This document shows positions 43,801 through 53,800 of a stretch of DNA of 64,000 nucleotides, one piece after another; the stretch's first letter is position 1; each line of letters opens with the position of its first letter. The DNA lies in NCBI GenBank assembly GCA_032158295.1, contig CM063245.1, forward strand, positions 26,035,726 through 26,099,725, read 5' to 3'. The stretch comes from Pycnopodia helianthoides (taxonomy: Eukaryota > Echinodermata > Asteroidea > Forcipulatida > Asteriidae). The notes beneath the pieces were generated by a model, which ran no database searches, had not been told where the DNA came from, and saw only the letters and a list, made by a program, of their open reading frames with translations. A program made the position numbers and the translations under genes.

Positions 43801-46106
43801 CAAATTTAATAATAATAATAATAATAATAGTGAACATTTATAACGTGCCATGTCTGTCAGACTTGACACTCCTGGGTCGATTTCACAAAACTCTTCCTAA
43901 TTTAGGACTAGTCCTAGGCAATGCTAAGAGATAGGACTAGTCCTAAGATAGGACCAGTAAGTCCTATCTCTTAGCATTGCCTAGGACTAGTCCTAAGTTA
44001 GGAAGAGTTTTGTGAAATCGACCCCTGGCGCGACTGAGAGCAAAGGCAGAATTGCATGTTTTTGACTGATATTTGTTTGCCTTGCTTTCTGTATGATTTT
44101 GTTGTTGTGATTTCTGACTCGGTGTTGCCTCTTGATTTCTTGTGTTGATTTTTGTTAAGGTTGAATATCGAGTAATAATTATCATTTTGAGAAATTAGAA
44201 TTGGCTGATGCAAACTGCTTACCAACCAAAAGGACCTAGGGTATAAATACAAAAATTGGTTAATGGCCTCAAGTTTCGACCCTAGCAGAGTCTTTCTCAA
44301 AGGCAAACAAATTTGATATGTTTATATTGTTGGTAAGCATTATTATTGTTGTCATTTTATATAATTTTGATAGCATTCATTTTTAATAACTGTTACTTGT
44401 ATGATGTAATATCGTGTACGCTGAACAGCACCACAAAGAAATGATCTGGCTTTTTTCAGAGCTACCAGCAGTCTTCCTGATTCTGCGGAAAGTTCCCTGA
44501 AAACCACAATCAATCTGTCCATGTTCCGATGAACAAGTTTTAAAAATCTCCCTTATTTTTTCCTCATTATGTTGAATGTAATTTTCTAAATATCTCCCTG
44601 ATTGTTATACAAAAAGATGCAAATTGTTGGCAGCTCTGCTGTTTCTGAAAGAGTTTTGAGTAAACCGTAACAAAAAATATTTGTACCTCACCGAAGCTTT
44701 CTAAATATTCTTATTTAATTTCCTTGAGTTTACTCCTTATTTACTCTTCTTAATTCCAGATCAAGAAAGTGAAGAAGTACCTTGAGGAAGGCAAACAAAA
44801 GTTGTTCAGTGGACGGAATAATCCGTTTCAATCTATACAGACAACAAGAAACAGATTTGAAAAGGTCAGGATAGAGAGCCCTTTTTTCCCTTTTTCAAAA
44901 AAAGTAGATGTTTTGGTTTTGCTTTTTTTCCCCTAAACTAAAAGCAGTTGACGAGAAGTTCATATTTATTTTGTTTATCTTTAGCAATTAGAAAGTCTTG
45001 TTTGGATGCTGCAATTTCCTTAACAAAAAAATTGATTGAATCTGACAATTAATTGTTGGCTTTTTTTAGTAAACTTATGTTAGAAAGCTCCAGATATTTG
45101 GCGATAACTCAAAAATGCTACTACCTTTGGAAATGAATTTTTCACAGGTTGGTTTTATTCAATATGTCTACATTTATATAGGATAAAATCAATTGAACAG
45201 TTCCAAAAACCAAAGGTATACTTTGCCTTTAATGTATTCAACACCAAAACTAGGGTAACATATTAGGGGGACAAGGGGGTGCACTTCTGGCCAATTAAAA
45301 CTGTAGTTTCCATTAACTTTTCAAGCCCATTTACTATTTTGTATAGATAATCTGACGTGAATGGAAAAATAGTTATTAAACATTGAAATTATCACATTTT
45401 TAGCTTAAAGGAACATTACAGAATTGGTTTTTGCTAACAAAACAGTTGCTGGCAGTGTAAGCACTTTATGTAATCCACCATATGCATAAACTGACAAACC
45501 TGTAGAAGTTTGAGATCAATCGGCCATCTGGGTCACGAGAAAATAGTGAAAAACCGATTACACGTTTACATGAAATTATATAGATTCAACACATGAATAA
45601 AACGCTCACTGAGCGATAAACTCAAATCGGAAAATTAGTTTATTCATTTCTCATCAAATATGGCATTTCAGACAGAAATATTTCAAGGGATGTTTTCTAC
45701 TATCATCATCATTAGACCGTGTAAGTTTTATGTAAATCTGTGATCAAAAAGTATGTTTTACAATTTGTTTTCTTACCAATTCTGTAATGTTCCTTTAAAC
45801 AAATTTAATATGTCTACATAATTTATTCAATATGCCTAAAATTTATATAGGATAAATTTAATTGAACAGTTCCAAAAACCAAAGGTATTATCACATTTTA
45901 AGCTTTAAAAAATGTAAGGGACACAAGCAGCCCCCTTTCGTGCCCCCCTTAGTGACGCCACTCAATGTACCCCATGAACTACAAACAGATCACTCGTGTT
46001 CCCTAATATTTGTCATTTGCTAATAAATCTAAATATGAATTTTGTTTTGCAGGATCACCATGGTTACAGCAGGCTTAGCCAATCCTACGGAGAGCGCCCT
46101 CGATGA
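25872..46106 (+). CDS. USP36: USP36/USP42-like ubiquitin C-terminal hydrolase (15 coding exons)
   Basis: Cysteine protease of the USP family; in other animals it removes ubiquitin from nucleolar and histone substrates. Exons: 25872-26151, 26624-26848, 27786-27902, 28789-28891, 30386-30453, 30547-30617, 31821-31903, 33133-33210, 34341-34434, 36062-36286, 38074-40704, 42416-42600, 43687-43793, 44760-44864, 46053-46106. Catalytic C141 is in [15 protein letters not shown]396 in GHYYCFV, D413 in WYCMND. Zinc pairs are C267/C270 and C314/C317. A long Lys-rich tail carries nuclear/nucleolar-type signals. The end ([24 protein letters not shown]) matches the USP36 C-terminus. There are two one-base frame breaks, at 39054-39069 and about 42461-42470. 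Allowing for both, the length is 4428 nt, 1475 residues. USP36 versus USP42 is unresolved; many invertebrates have one such gene. Confidence 0.92.
26624..26848 (+). CDS. USP36: USP exon 2: Cys box
   Basis: Encodes [20 protein letters not shown], containing the nucleophile C141, and [12 protein letters not shown], a stretch typical of USP36/42. Phase-1 borders. Confidence 0.93.
26883..27219 (+). mobile_element. piggyBac-like MITE, family E
   Basis: Ends are TTAACACGTTGACTGCCG and its exact inverse CGGCAGTCAACGTGTTAA. Subterminal palindromes CTACGAGTATATTCGTAG and ACTACGGGTATACTCGTAGT. Three 23-bp internal repeats of TGCGCGCATGCGCATCGCAC near 27099-27170. It begins 34 bases after the USP exon 2 donor. 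A short end fragment recurs at 53451-53470. Confidence 0.85.
27255..27597 (+). mobile_element. Inverted-repeat element, family G
   Basis: Ends CAGGGCTCGAGTCT and AAATTCAAGCCCTG. The body includes GGCCCGAGGCCAGTA. Other copies: 37517-37864, 43126-43516, and interrupted copies at 29449-30243 and 34517-35112. All are in USP introns. Confidence 0.75.
27910..28374 (+). repeat. 25-bp minisatellite, 19 copies
   Basis: Consensus CTCCGACTACAAATCTTACC plus CAGGG, with C/T and G/A variants and single-base deletions. It starts within 10 bases of the USP exon 3 donor. Each unit contains TCTTACCCAG/G, which resembles a 3' splice site. Confidence 0.9.
28925..29243 (+). mobile_element. MITE family F
   Basis: Ends CAGGGTTCTGCCCAGG and inverted CTGTGGGTAGAACCCTG. 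About 319 bp. It is closely related to 41595-41909. Confidence 0.82.
29449..30243 (-). mobile_element. Family G element interrupted by a family B MITE
   Basis: Left part has GGGCTCAAGTCTTTGGGG and ACTGGACCAGAAATG. Right part has ACTGGCCTTGGGCC and GTAAAACTTGAGACC. A family B copy sits between. Confidence 0.6.
29607..29982 (-). mobile_element. MITE family B copy
   Basis: Contains CATTACAGAATTGGTAATTG at the left and CCAATTCTGTAATGTTCCTT at the right, followed by TTAA. The left TTAA has decayed to TTGA. Confidence 0.8.
30801..30942. mobile_element. Small palindromic MITE
   Basis: Arms GCCGATTTCTCGAAACTTTA and the inverse TAAAGTTTCTTGAAATCGGC. Inner parts also pair (CTGCGTAA / TTACGCAG). Confidence 0.75.
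30960..31332 (-). pseudogene. Decayed non-LTR retrotransposon reverse-transcriptase C-terminal fragment
   Basis: The minus strand reads [20 protein letters not shown] and [15 protein letters not shown]. After a frame change at about 31130 it reads [20 protein letters not shown] and [12 protein letters not shown], then a stop and a further shift. This order is typical of the region after the polymerase domain in endonuclease/RT elements. Non-functional relic in a USP intron. Confidence 0.8.
31539..31625 (+). mobile_element. Family D MITE fragment
   Basis: Begins TTAACCCTCCTACTCTTGG and runs to CAACTGCACAGGTTGTGT, then diverges. Compare 56595-56824. Confidence 0.6.
33400..33640 (+). repeat. 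SINE family 3 with tRNA-like segment
   Basis: The tRNA-like part at about 33537-33605 has A box TAGCTCAGTTGGTAGAG and B box GGTTCAAATCC. The upstream part (CCAGGTTGTATCGTAAACTT) is shared, inverted, with 55620-55745. The anticodon arm is damaged, so it is not a functional tRNA gene. Confidence 0.7.
34148..34288. mobile_element. Palindromic MITE family H
   Basis: Arms AAAGCCTGGTTCATACTTCC and GGAAGTATGAACCGGGCTTT, with inner GCGAATATTGACGT / ACGTCAATATTCGC. Second copy at 42178-42362. Confidence 0.85.
34517..35112 (-). mobile_element. Family G element, expanded or interrupted copy
   Basis: Left end AGGGCTTGAATTAGGG with ACTGGACCAGAATTTAC. Right end CACTGGCCTCGGGCC and CAAGCCCAGAATTAA. Unassigned sequence in the middle. 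Confidence 0.5.
35340..35765. mobile_element. Inverted-repeat element, family K
   Basis: Outer segments AAAGTCCTCATGAAATTAGG and CAACTTTCATGAGGACTC are inverted. The body is related to 49830-50400 (ATTGAATTTGAYCTTTTGAC). Confidence 0.55.
36062..36286 (+). CDS. USP36: USP exon 10: His box
   Basis: Encodes [20 protein letters not shown] with the catalytic His, then [10 protein letters not shown] with the Asp. Ends the catalytic domain in phase 0. Confidence 0.93.
36646..37028 (+). mobile_element. MITE family B copy
   Basis: Begins TTAAAGGAACATTACAGAAT. The body is as in other copies; the right terminus is decayed. Confidence 0.78.
37143..37517 (-). mobile_element. MITE family A-prime copy
   Basis: Ends TTAAAGGCAGGAGATACTTT and AAAGTATGTCCTGCCTTTAC. 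It abuts a family G element at its right end. Confidence 0.7.
37517..37864 (-). mobile_element. Family G element
   Basis: Ends CAGGGCTAGAATTTGGG and AAAATTCGAGCCCTG. Confidence 0.75.
38074..40704 (+). CDS. USP36: USP exon 11: large Lys/Ser-rich tail exon with a frame break
   Basis: 2631-nt exon. The first frame runs to a TGA at 39067-39069. The second frame opens after 39053 and continues to the donor at 40704. Both sides read as one low-complexity nuclear tail (polyQ at 38401-38424; Lys runs near 39662-39690, 39829-39860 and 40618-40640). One base appears missing within 39054-39069. Confidence 0.88.
40750..41050. repeat. Dispersed repeat fragment
   Basis: CACATGGTGTTACCGCAAACC and CTCACCATGCAATGCCTC match the right side of the hairpin element at 54967-55145. 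The rest (ACTCCGCGGTAGTAGAAC) is unassigned. Confidence 0.4.
41386..42060 (+). repeat. tRNA-derived SINE family 2, split by a family F MITE
   Basis: Head A box TGGCCGAGCGGTTAAGAGC and B box GGTTTGAGTTCC lie at 41390-41475. The body up to GTGCACGTAAAAGAA resumes after the MITE with AACATCTATCGTGGAAGAG. The uninterrupted arrangement is seen on the minus strand at 53183-53450. Confidence 0.8.
41595..41909 (+). mobile_element. MITE family F nested in a SINE
   Basis: Ends CAGGGTTCTGTCCAGG and inverted GGGCAGAACCCTG. Nearly collinear with 28925-29243. Confidence 0.85.
42178..42362. mobile_element. Palindromic MITE family H
   Basis: Arms AAGCCCGGTTCATACTTCCT and AGGAAGTATGAACCGGGCTT. A central hairpin GAGTTGAGCACAGCTCAACT. 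It ends about 54 bases before USP exon 12. Confidence 0.87.
42416..42600 (+). CDS. USP36: USP exon 12 with a second frame break
   Basis: From the acceptor CTTCCCCAG the frame reads [17 protein letters not shown]. From 42468 a different frame reads [12 protein letters not shown] and [18 protein letters not shown], matching the USP36 family. One base appears missing near ACGGAT at 42465-42470. Confidence 0.82.
42830..43075 (+). repeat. tRNA-SINE-like copy, diverged
   Basis: A-box-like GTCTGAGCGGTCTGG, B-box-like GGGTCCGAGTCCC, then GTGTCCTTGAGGAAGAC as in families 1 and 2. The body differs. Confidence 0.6.
43126..43516 (+). mobile_element. Family G element, best-preserved copy
   Basis: Ends CAGGGCTCGAATTTG and CAAATTCGAGCCCTG are exact inverted repeats of 15 bases. 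Confidence 0.82.
43806..43829 (+). repeat. AAT microsatellite
   Basis: About seven AAT units, 13 bases into the intron after USP exon 13. Confidence 0.85.
43874..44024. mobile_element. Near-perfect 151-bp hairpin MITE
   Basis: Arms GGGTCGATTTCACAAAACTC and GAGTTTTGTGAAATCGACCC stay paired through GGACTAGTCCTAGGCAATGC to a centre near 43949. One T/C difference was noticed between the arms. Confidence 0.9.
45405..45798 (+). mobile_element. MITE family B, intact copy
   Basis: TTAA at both ends; ends TTAAAGGAACATTACAGAAT and ATTCTGTAATGTTCCTTTAA are exact inverted repeats. Confidence 0.87.
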
Positions 46107-46740
46107 TGAAGTTCACCAATGAATGTTTGATAAATATATACATATATGTATAAATTTGTACAAGTATATTATAATATTAAACTGGTTTATCCTCCTTTTT
46201 TTAAATACTCTGTTAACATAAGTATGCTTCAAAGTGTCTCACCCCCTTCCTCCCGTCTATGGTCTGTTCCCCATGCACTGTTTGATAACAATTAGCCTTT
46301 TGTCAAGGCCATCGTGGCTTGGACAGCTTTGTAAACAGTGGAGCGACTGGAACGAGAGACCACGGGCGCGAGCCGAGTGGCGGAGGGCCTTTTTCAACTT
46401 GTTTGCGGTTTTTGTAATGAATTATTCATGAAGTATGAAACGTGCGTTATGCACTTGTGATCGGTTTAGACTTTTGCTACCGTTTCGGGTAGCAAAAGTC
46501 GAGATTATAAAGAAACACATAAGAAACCGCAAACAAGTTCAGCCACTCGAGTGTGTGGTCTCCCATTTCAGTCGCTTGGCATCGCAGCCCCAAGACATGA
46601 AGGCCTTGTCAAAGGCTAGATAACAATGTGCATCTGCAACCTACTTGAGTAGTCTGTGTTTGGCGTCCTGACCCTAGATCAGCACTGAGTGAGCTAAACC
46701 AACCATGCAATTATTCAGCCGATTGAACATCAATAAACAC
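46107..46740 (+). other. Probable 3' UTR of the USP gene
   Basis: Follows the TGA. A candidate AATAAA is at 46732-46737. It contains an inverted-repeat element at 46287-46625. A shorter UTR is possible, because the AT-rich 46130-46190 could also end the transcript. Confidence 0.45.
46287..46625. mobile_element. Palindromic MITE, about 340 bp
   Basis: Outer arms TAGCCTTTTGTCAAGGCC and GGCCTTGTCAAAGGCTA; inner arms CAACTTGTTTGCGGTTT and AAACCGCAAACAAGTT. The tip hairpin is GACTTTTGCTACC..GGTAGCAAAAGTC. Confidence 0.82.
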
Positions 46741-48467
46741 AGTGGAAAATCTTGCTGTGCCTGCCACTTTCCTCTTTTTTTTCACGACAGAATGCAGTTG
46801 CAGGCCTGATAATTACCCTTACTTAATTTGCCAACTTCATCATATCATATTTAGCTATTGTTTTATGAATGTAATTGAAATGGGCCTTAGCAAGACAGTG
46901 TTAAAATGTGCTGATCATGCATTTGGCTAGTTTGAAGAATTTACTGGTGTCATGAAAGAGCAGCGTACAAAACACAAATAAGCCTTGCATCTTCCAGCGA
47001 GAAGTTGACCGAGCTGCATTTGTAAACCCCGAGACCTGATGAGAGGTCAGAGGTCATCTATATGTCCCTTGGGGATTCACTTGTCACTTCAGAGCAACAT
47101 CCTTTTGGAGACAGAGATATGACCTTGAGAAAAGCGGTCGATTACACTGATCAGGTCATTCCATGGATCTTATACTGTGTGGTTTATAACTTGCATTGTT
47201 GGAACAAAATCTACCCAAGAATGTTTCTTTGTGCTGTCCCCGAATATGATTTTGTGATGAAACGTTGAAAAGGAAACTATGACTTGGCCAACAAAATTGA
47301 ACCAGACATCTTGAAATATAGATAACAATGATCATCTAAACTGGTGATCCAGCCCCAAACAAGAATGAAAGTTTAGTTTGTATGTTTTCCTTGTTTGTCC
47401 CCTCCCTTTTTATTTTTTATTATTATTTTTTAATTAAATAATCTGAGGGATTTGAAAAGGGAAGTTGTACATAACTGTTGAATTGTACAAAGTAGACTTT
47501 GATGGATTGTGAGCAACTAAGTTTAAAATCACCGACGTTGTTGTTAGGGTGACTGCTCTATGTTCCGACACCCCTAGGTTCCGAGAACTGCTCGTGATGT
47601 ACTCGCTAGGATTAGGGGGTAAGGTTTAGGATCGGGGAAATACATTCAGGTTTCGGAACATTGGTGTGAAACCGTTGTTTAGGTCTTGTGCAACCAAGCC
47701 ACATAACACTTAGATTCTTGTGTAGACAACATTGCAAGACAGTTGATGTGTTTCATATGATCACCTCATAGTGACTACAGACCATGTGACCTATGACATC
47801 ACATGTTTACAAAAGAGCCACAGAGCCTGGACTTCCTGCAGGCACAAATTGTACACAGCCCAGAGGAGGAAAACAAAATTATTGCATTTCAAAAACTTGT
47901 GCAGGTGGTTTTTTTTAGTCTTTTTTTTTTAAAGGTTTGGTAAAGTGATAATAAGACAAACTTGCCGTTTCACACCTCCACTATTTCTCAGTCAATATTC
48001 CTACCTTATTTGTTTGTTAGAAAGATCCATGATGAACGTAAGTCACAACCAGTTGCTCGAGAGGATTTTTGAAAGAGAGGAATTTAAATAAAGATGAACA
48101 TTCCTCAAAGAGGTGAATCACATGAAACGGAGATAGAATTGGAAATTTTCTCGCAAGGCCAGTGTCGTATTTTGCCTGCCAGTAAATGCTGTGGAATGCA
48201 CGTGGTCTCTATTTTTGTAAACAAGTTGACATGGTCTACACAATTCTTGTTTAGATTTTAGAACAGATGTACTTTTGTCATTGGTCCCAAAAAAGCGTAA
48301 ACTGTTATTTTTAATTAATTCTTGTATCAGGATTCTTGGGGTTTTTTTTTGGGGGGGGCTGAAAGATTTTGTTAGCAATTTCACAATCCAAGTTTGGCTT
48401 GACAGGGAAAAAACACAATTTGTTCTTTGATCTTTCAAAGATCACACATAGCAATCAAGCATTGGCT
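46741..48467. other. Intergenic, no gene seen
   Basis: Between the convergent USP and SIRT7 genes. Short ORFs only. A small inverted patch with GTTCCGA / TTCGGAAC lies at 47550-47665. Confidence 0.55.
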
Positions 48468-48792
48468 TTAAAGACACTGAACACTATTGGTAATTGTCAA
48501 AGACCAGTCTTCTCACTTGGTGTATCTCAACATATGGATAAAATAACAAACCTGTAAAAACTTGAGCTCAATTGGTCGTCGAAGTTGCGAGATAACTATG
48601 AAAGAAAAAACACCCTTATCACACGAAGTTGTGTGCTTTCAGATGGTTGATTTCGAGACCTCAAATTCTAATTCTGAGGTCTTGAAATCAAATTCGTGGA
48701 AAATTACTTCTTTCTCGAAAACTATGTCACTTCAGAGGGAGCCGTTTCTCACAATGTTTTATACTGTCAACCTCTCCTGTATAATACCTTTA
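48468..48792 (+). mobile_element. MITE family A, 3' portion deleted
   Basis: Begins TTAAAGACACTGAACAC, collinear with other copies through GTTTTATACTGTCAACCTCT, then jumps to CCTTTAA. Confidence 0.78.
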
Positions 48793-49829
48793 AAAGAATA
48801 GGTCTGCGATTGATTCATTAATAAGTGATTTTTTTTGCACAAGATCTTACAACAGTCGACCTACCTGCACAATGTACACACTGCCTGTATAGCCAATATT
48901 ATATTATGTACAGTCGGCAATATCAAATTATTTGACTTCCTTATTTATTTACTATTCAAAATATAACTTGACAAATTAGTCGTATTTTTTTCCTGAAGAT
49001 GACAGACAAGGCTCGAGTTTTGGTTATTCCCACAAATGCTGCTATGTGCATTTATTTTATTATAAAGAAGCATTTTATTCAAGACAGTTTATTTCTTGCA
49101 TTTGGGAAAAAAGCAATTATTGCAGAGACAGAAAGAAAAGCGGTTAATTTTTAAGCAACATAAATATTTTTGATCGTTGGTGTTTTTTTATTATGAAGTA
49201 ATTATGAAAGCTTAATTTTTAATCACAAATCAAACATTACGTGTATAGAAATAATGGAAATGATAATCGTGTACATGATGTCACTAGAGCCAAGGGCTAA
49301 TTGTTTCTGCTGGAAATTGTAAATTTGACACAGATCACTTATTTTGTATGTTTAAAAAAAAATATTTATGGCATCAGAGGTCACAATATTAAAACCAAAT
49401 TTGATGCTTCAAGGGAAGTTTAGGTAACAAAAATAAAAATTGACGCAGCAATACGAGTGGCTAGAAATGCTTAAAAAATGGGTCAGTTTGAAACAGTTTT
49501 GAAGGTTGAATTCCGGCGAAACTTCTGTATTAATATTTTCGCAAGGAACAGAATTCAATTTTATTTTATCTTGTTTAAATTATTGCCATTATTTACTCTT
49601 TAATTCAGGTTATTCTTGTGAACAATCAAAGAGACGCCTGGTTGTCTTCAGAATTGTATGAAATAAATCTTCTAAAATAAGTAAATCAACAATGATAGGT
49701 AGTTTTCCTCATCCTTTATTGAGTGTTTGTTGCTACAGTGGATAAATCGACTGTTCAGAGCTGTTGTGCTTTGTTACTCAGACATGCAACGTTGTTAAAG
49801 ATGGCTGGCTCTAGGGTCAAATTTAGTTT
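48793..49829. other. Intergenic, AT-rich, nothing recognised
   Basis: No ORF, RNA gene or repeat could be supported in this stretch. Confidence 0.5.
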
Positions 49830-50400
49830 TGTGATCCACTCATTTTTCACTAGGTAGAATCATTATGAAAGTTGGAAACAAATGACAAAGTCTCTAACCT
49901 CAGGTTAAATCATTGTAAAATGCCATTATCAGGCCTGGAATTACACAGAGGCCACGGAGGCCATGGCCTCTGTTGCCCCTAGTCTTGGCCTTGGTGCCCA
50001 TTTGAAAGTTTCCCATAGACTTCAAGATGTTTCAGTTGCAAGTGCCCTTTGCAAAATGAAAATGGCCTTGCCCTCTCCAAGACAAAATTCCTGGCCTGCA
50101 TTATGGTTGACACCCTTCAAGTGCAATTTATTTTCAAAATAAAACGTGCATTGACAATACATTTCAAATACATGGTCTGTACATTTTGTACAGATCAATT
50201 TTTAGTTCATTCCTGAGAATTTATGATATTAAATCAAAAACAGCATTGAATTTGACCTTTTGACTCTGGAGTGTAAAGACCACTTATATTTCTGTCCGAT
50301 GACGTCATGTTTCAAATTTCAAAAGAGTATCAAGTAAAATGACATTTTACACCAATTTAACATGAGGTTGGAGTCTGTATTTTTTTAATTGAAAGTTTGC
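49830..50400. mobile_element. Family K element interrupted by family L
   Basis: Shares with 35340-35765 the blocks CTCAGGTTAA and TGAATTTGACCTTTTGACTC. It is split by CAGGCCTGGAATTACACAGA to GACAAAATTCCTGGCCTG (49929-50099), which has its own inverted ends. Confidence 0.55.
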
Positions 50401-50892
50401 AGAAATGTTGAATTTGGTCACAACATCCGTTAACAGATTGAATGTTCTGCTAACATTCGGCCATCCATGCCAACCAGAGGGTTTGTTCATCAACAATACA
50501 AAGCTTTATTTGTCAAAATTGTACAGAATTGAAAGCCAGTCTTATTCCTGTCCTTTTGACTACAGTCAAACTGTGACTACAGTCAAACGAACACTGCCGA
50601 AACATGTTTGTGCAATTAAAATAATACAAATTTAAACATATTAAACAATCCAATGATAAAATACAGTAGTTTACAAATCAATTCTACAATAATTTCATGG
50701 TTACAATAAAAAAAATAGTTAAAACCAGCTTGAATATAATAAGATAAAAGTTGAGAAATAAAACTTTTAAAAAATATCAATTTTAACTCCATGCAATGGT
50801 GATTTACGCTCTTTGAATTTACTTCATCAAATCAAATCTAATTTGGGGCTAGTTATTTTGTTGAGGAAACTTGGACCCTAATTTTGGATGGG

Positions 50893-53800
50893 TCAAATGG
50901 AATCCTGGGAGATCTTCCTCCGTTTTCTACCTCTAGGTGCTTTCTTGTGATAACCTTTTCCAAACCACCCTGGTTTTATTAACACTGCATTTTGATTTGT
51001 GTCCTTGCTCTGTGTAGAGTAATCTTGAGAACTGTTATCGGCTTTGTCACTCTCCCCACAACCTGCTGGAACTGGTTTAATCTGGTTTGATTCTATTTTT
51101 GGAAGATTCGCATTTGGCTGTGTGGTGTTGACATTCTGGTTTGAACTGGCCAGTACTGGTCCAATCCGGTTTGTTTCTGTTATCGTAAAACTTGGCTGCT
51201 GCTGACCAGTCACCTGCATATCATTTGTATCTCGTTTGACAAGTTGATCAGAACTGGTTAAATCCGGTTCATTCTTGACTGATCTGGCAGAAGGCAGTGC
51301 TTCCAACAGTTTGGCAGTGAAAGAGTGTAGTTCTTGTTTCTTCAGTGGCGTTGCCATGGAGATGATTGGATCTTGAGATCTGTAAAAATTCAAGATTTAG
51401 TTTAAAAAGGATTTAAAGACGAAAAAAGCCTCAATGGACCAATGATTCTGCTTTCCCTGTAAAGGAATTGACTCATAAAATGAACTGCAATCTGTGCATG
51501 GGCATATACTTATTTTGAAGTTACCTGTCATACTCTGGAATCGTCAAGTCAAGTCTGGCCATAACTTGTTGCATAACATCATCGCATCTACCATGGATTT
51601 TAAGAACGGCCATTTTATCCTTCGGGGTCCACTGTAAGTTTACGATGAACAACCTGGGTTGTTTGCTCCTTGGTCTTTCTGTGCCCCAGAGACACGTGTA
51701 TCTTTTCAACACCTGTAGATCAATCGGACGGGAATTAATCAATTACCGTTAGAAAATGTTTCAAATCTTTTGGTCACAGAAAAGTTTATCAAATGAAAAG
51801 ATGAGGATTCTATTGCAGAGTATAATCAAATAGAATGTCACTGATTAAAATTGATAACAAATAATAACAAAAAACTAAACATCAATGGCAAACAAGCATG
51901 AAGACAAGGGTTGTAACAATTGCGATGTGATCAAGCTAAATGAGTCTTTTGTCGACCCTTGTCAATATTTGTATTATTATTTATTTGTCAAGAGCACAAT
52001 CTCAGCTTTAAAGCTATAAAAACCCCATGTTGATACCACCTTTGGCTCAAAAGTTATAGAGGTCGAAACACCAAGAGATGTGACTGAAACTAACACCCCT
52101 GTTGACCTGTTTTGGCCTGTTATTCCAAAATGAATTTTCCAACAAACAACTCATTTAGCCTGATCGCATCACAATTGTCCCTGGTAACAGGTGATTCATG
52201 ACCAGCTGATTACCCATTTTTCTTCTATTTTTACTGCCACAGAAAACAGAAAACACTATACAAAGGTTTGGGTGGTAGACAATGTCCTCTTGCTTTTGCG
52301 AAAAACAAAGTTACATGTCTGCATGAGAAAAATGTAAATTGGGAACTTTATAATATTAAATAATACATAGTTCTTGTATCGGGCTTAATCACAACCGATG
52401 GGCATCTCAAAAGTGCTCAGTATTTTCGTCCTGCAAGGTATGCGGTTCTCTGTTTTGAAGTATGAAACCTTTTCCTTTACATAGCAACATGTAATGGTTT
52501 ACAAGGTGCTGTGGTGCAATTTGCTGCCAATCAAACCAGGAACACTGGGGCGAACCCCTTCTCTTTACGTTAAGTGCACTGGTTTCTTTAACATGAATTA
52601 TAAAACACACAGGACCTGCGGCTTTATGTCCCATCCGAAGGACACATCAATTATGGTTAAGCGTCTTGCTGAAGGACACAAGTGTTAAGACTGGGATTCG
52701 AACCCACACTCTGCCAATCAGAAACACCAGAGCTTGAGTCCGGTGTTCTTATCCGCTCGGCCACGACACGCCACTGACAAACAGCAAAATTAATTGGGAC
52801 CTATGAATGGTTTTCTTTGATTAATTTGACACCTTCCCAAAATGATTGATTGATTTAGGGCAACACCTTAAGAGTTGATCCAAGACACAGTATCATGTCA
52901 GCCTCTGTGGCTGCAGCGAGAGCACCTGGCCAATTCAACGGCTGTTTGACGGCTCCTTTCTCTCCAAAATGAACGATAGAATCCCTGAGAGGTCCTCCGC
53001 ATGAATGGCAGGATCGACCGGTCCAGTGTCTCCTCAAAGCAGTTCGCTCCGTTACATCAAACAGACGGATGTATTGGATCTCTGGGTCACAGTCCGTGCA
53101 AACCTGAACGATTAAGTATTATTGTTATTAATTATCTTTATATATTTCTGGTAATGAAACCAAGGATGCCTCATAAGTGAACTTAATCACTGTAGCTCTC
53201 AGCCCTGAGGAAACCTGTAAACAAGGGTGCTTGCTATGTGAACCAGAAACACTGGGATTAACCCCTACTCTTTCCATGTTCTGGGTTCTTTTACGTCCAC
53301 TACCAATCCTAGTACACGGGACCTACGGCTTAATGTCCCATCCGATGGACAAAGCAATTATGGTAAAGTATCTTGCTCAAGGACACAAGTGCCACGAACG
53401 GGTTTTCAAATCCACACTCAGAAACACCAAGGCATCAGTCCGGTGCTCTGAACACGTTGACTGCCGCGGTTTATCGAGACCAACACTCTGGTCTTTGACT
53501 TAGTTCTGAAGCACTGAAGTCTTGATTCCGGTGTCTTTGGATCATTGTCTGACCTTTTTTGTCTTTATTCTCAATCCAACTCTTTACCGATCAAGACGAT
53601 TTGTGTCACTCACCTCAATAAACATGTTACCGTGGACCTCAGACAGCGCCCTCTGTGGCAGACCACTCCTCAGGTGTAACCCATCACAATTTTGTGAAAC
53701 AACTTGCTGAATCTAAAAATGGAACATTCCAATTGAAAACAAAGTTGTGTTCCAAAAATCAAAAAGTAAATAAAACAAGTAACTTCGGCTGCACTAGCAA

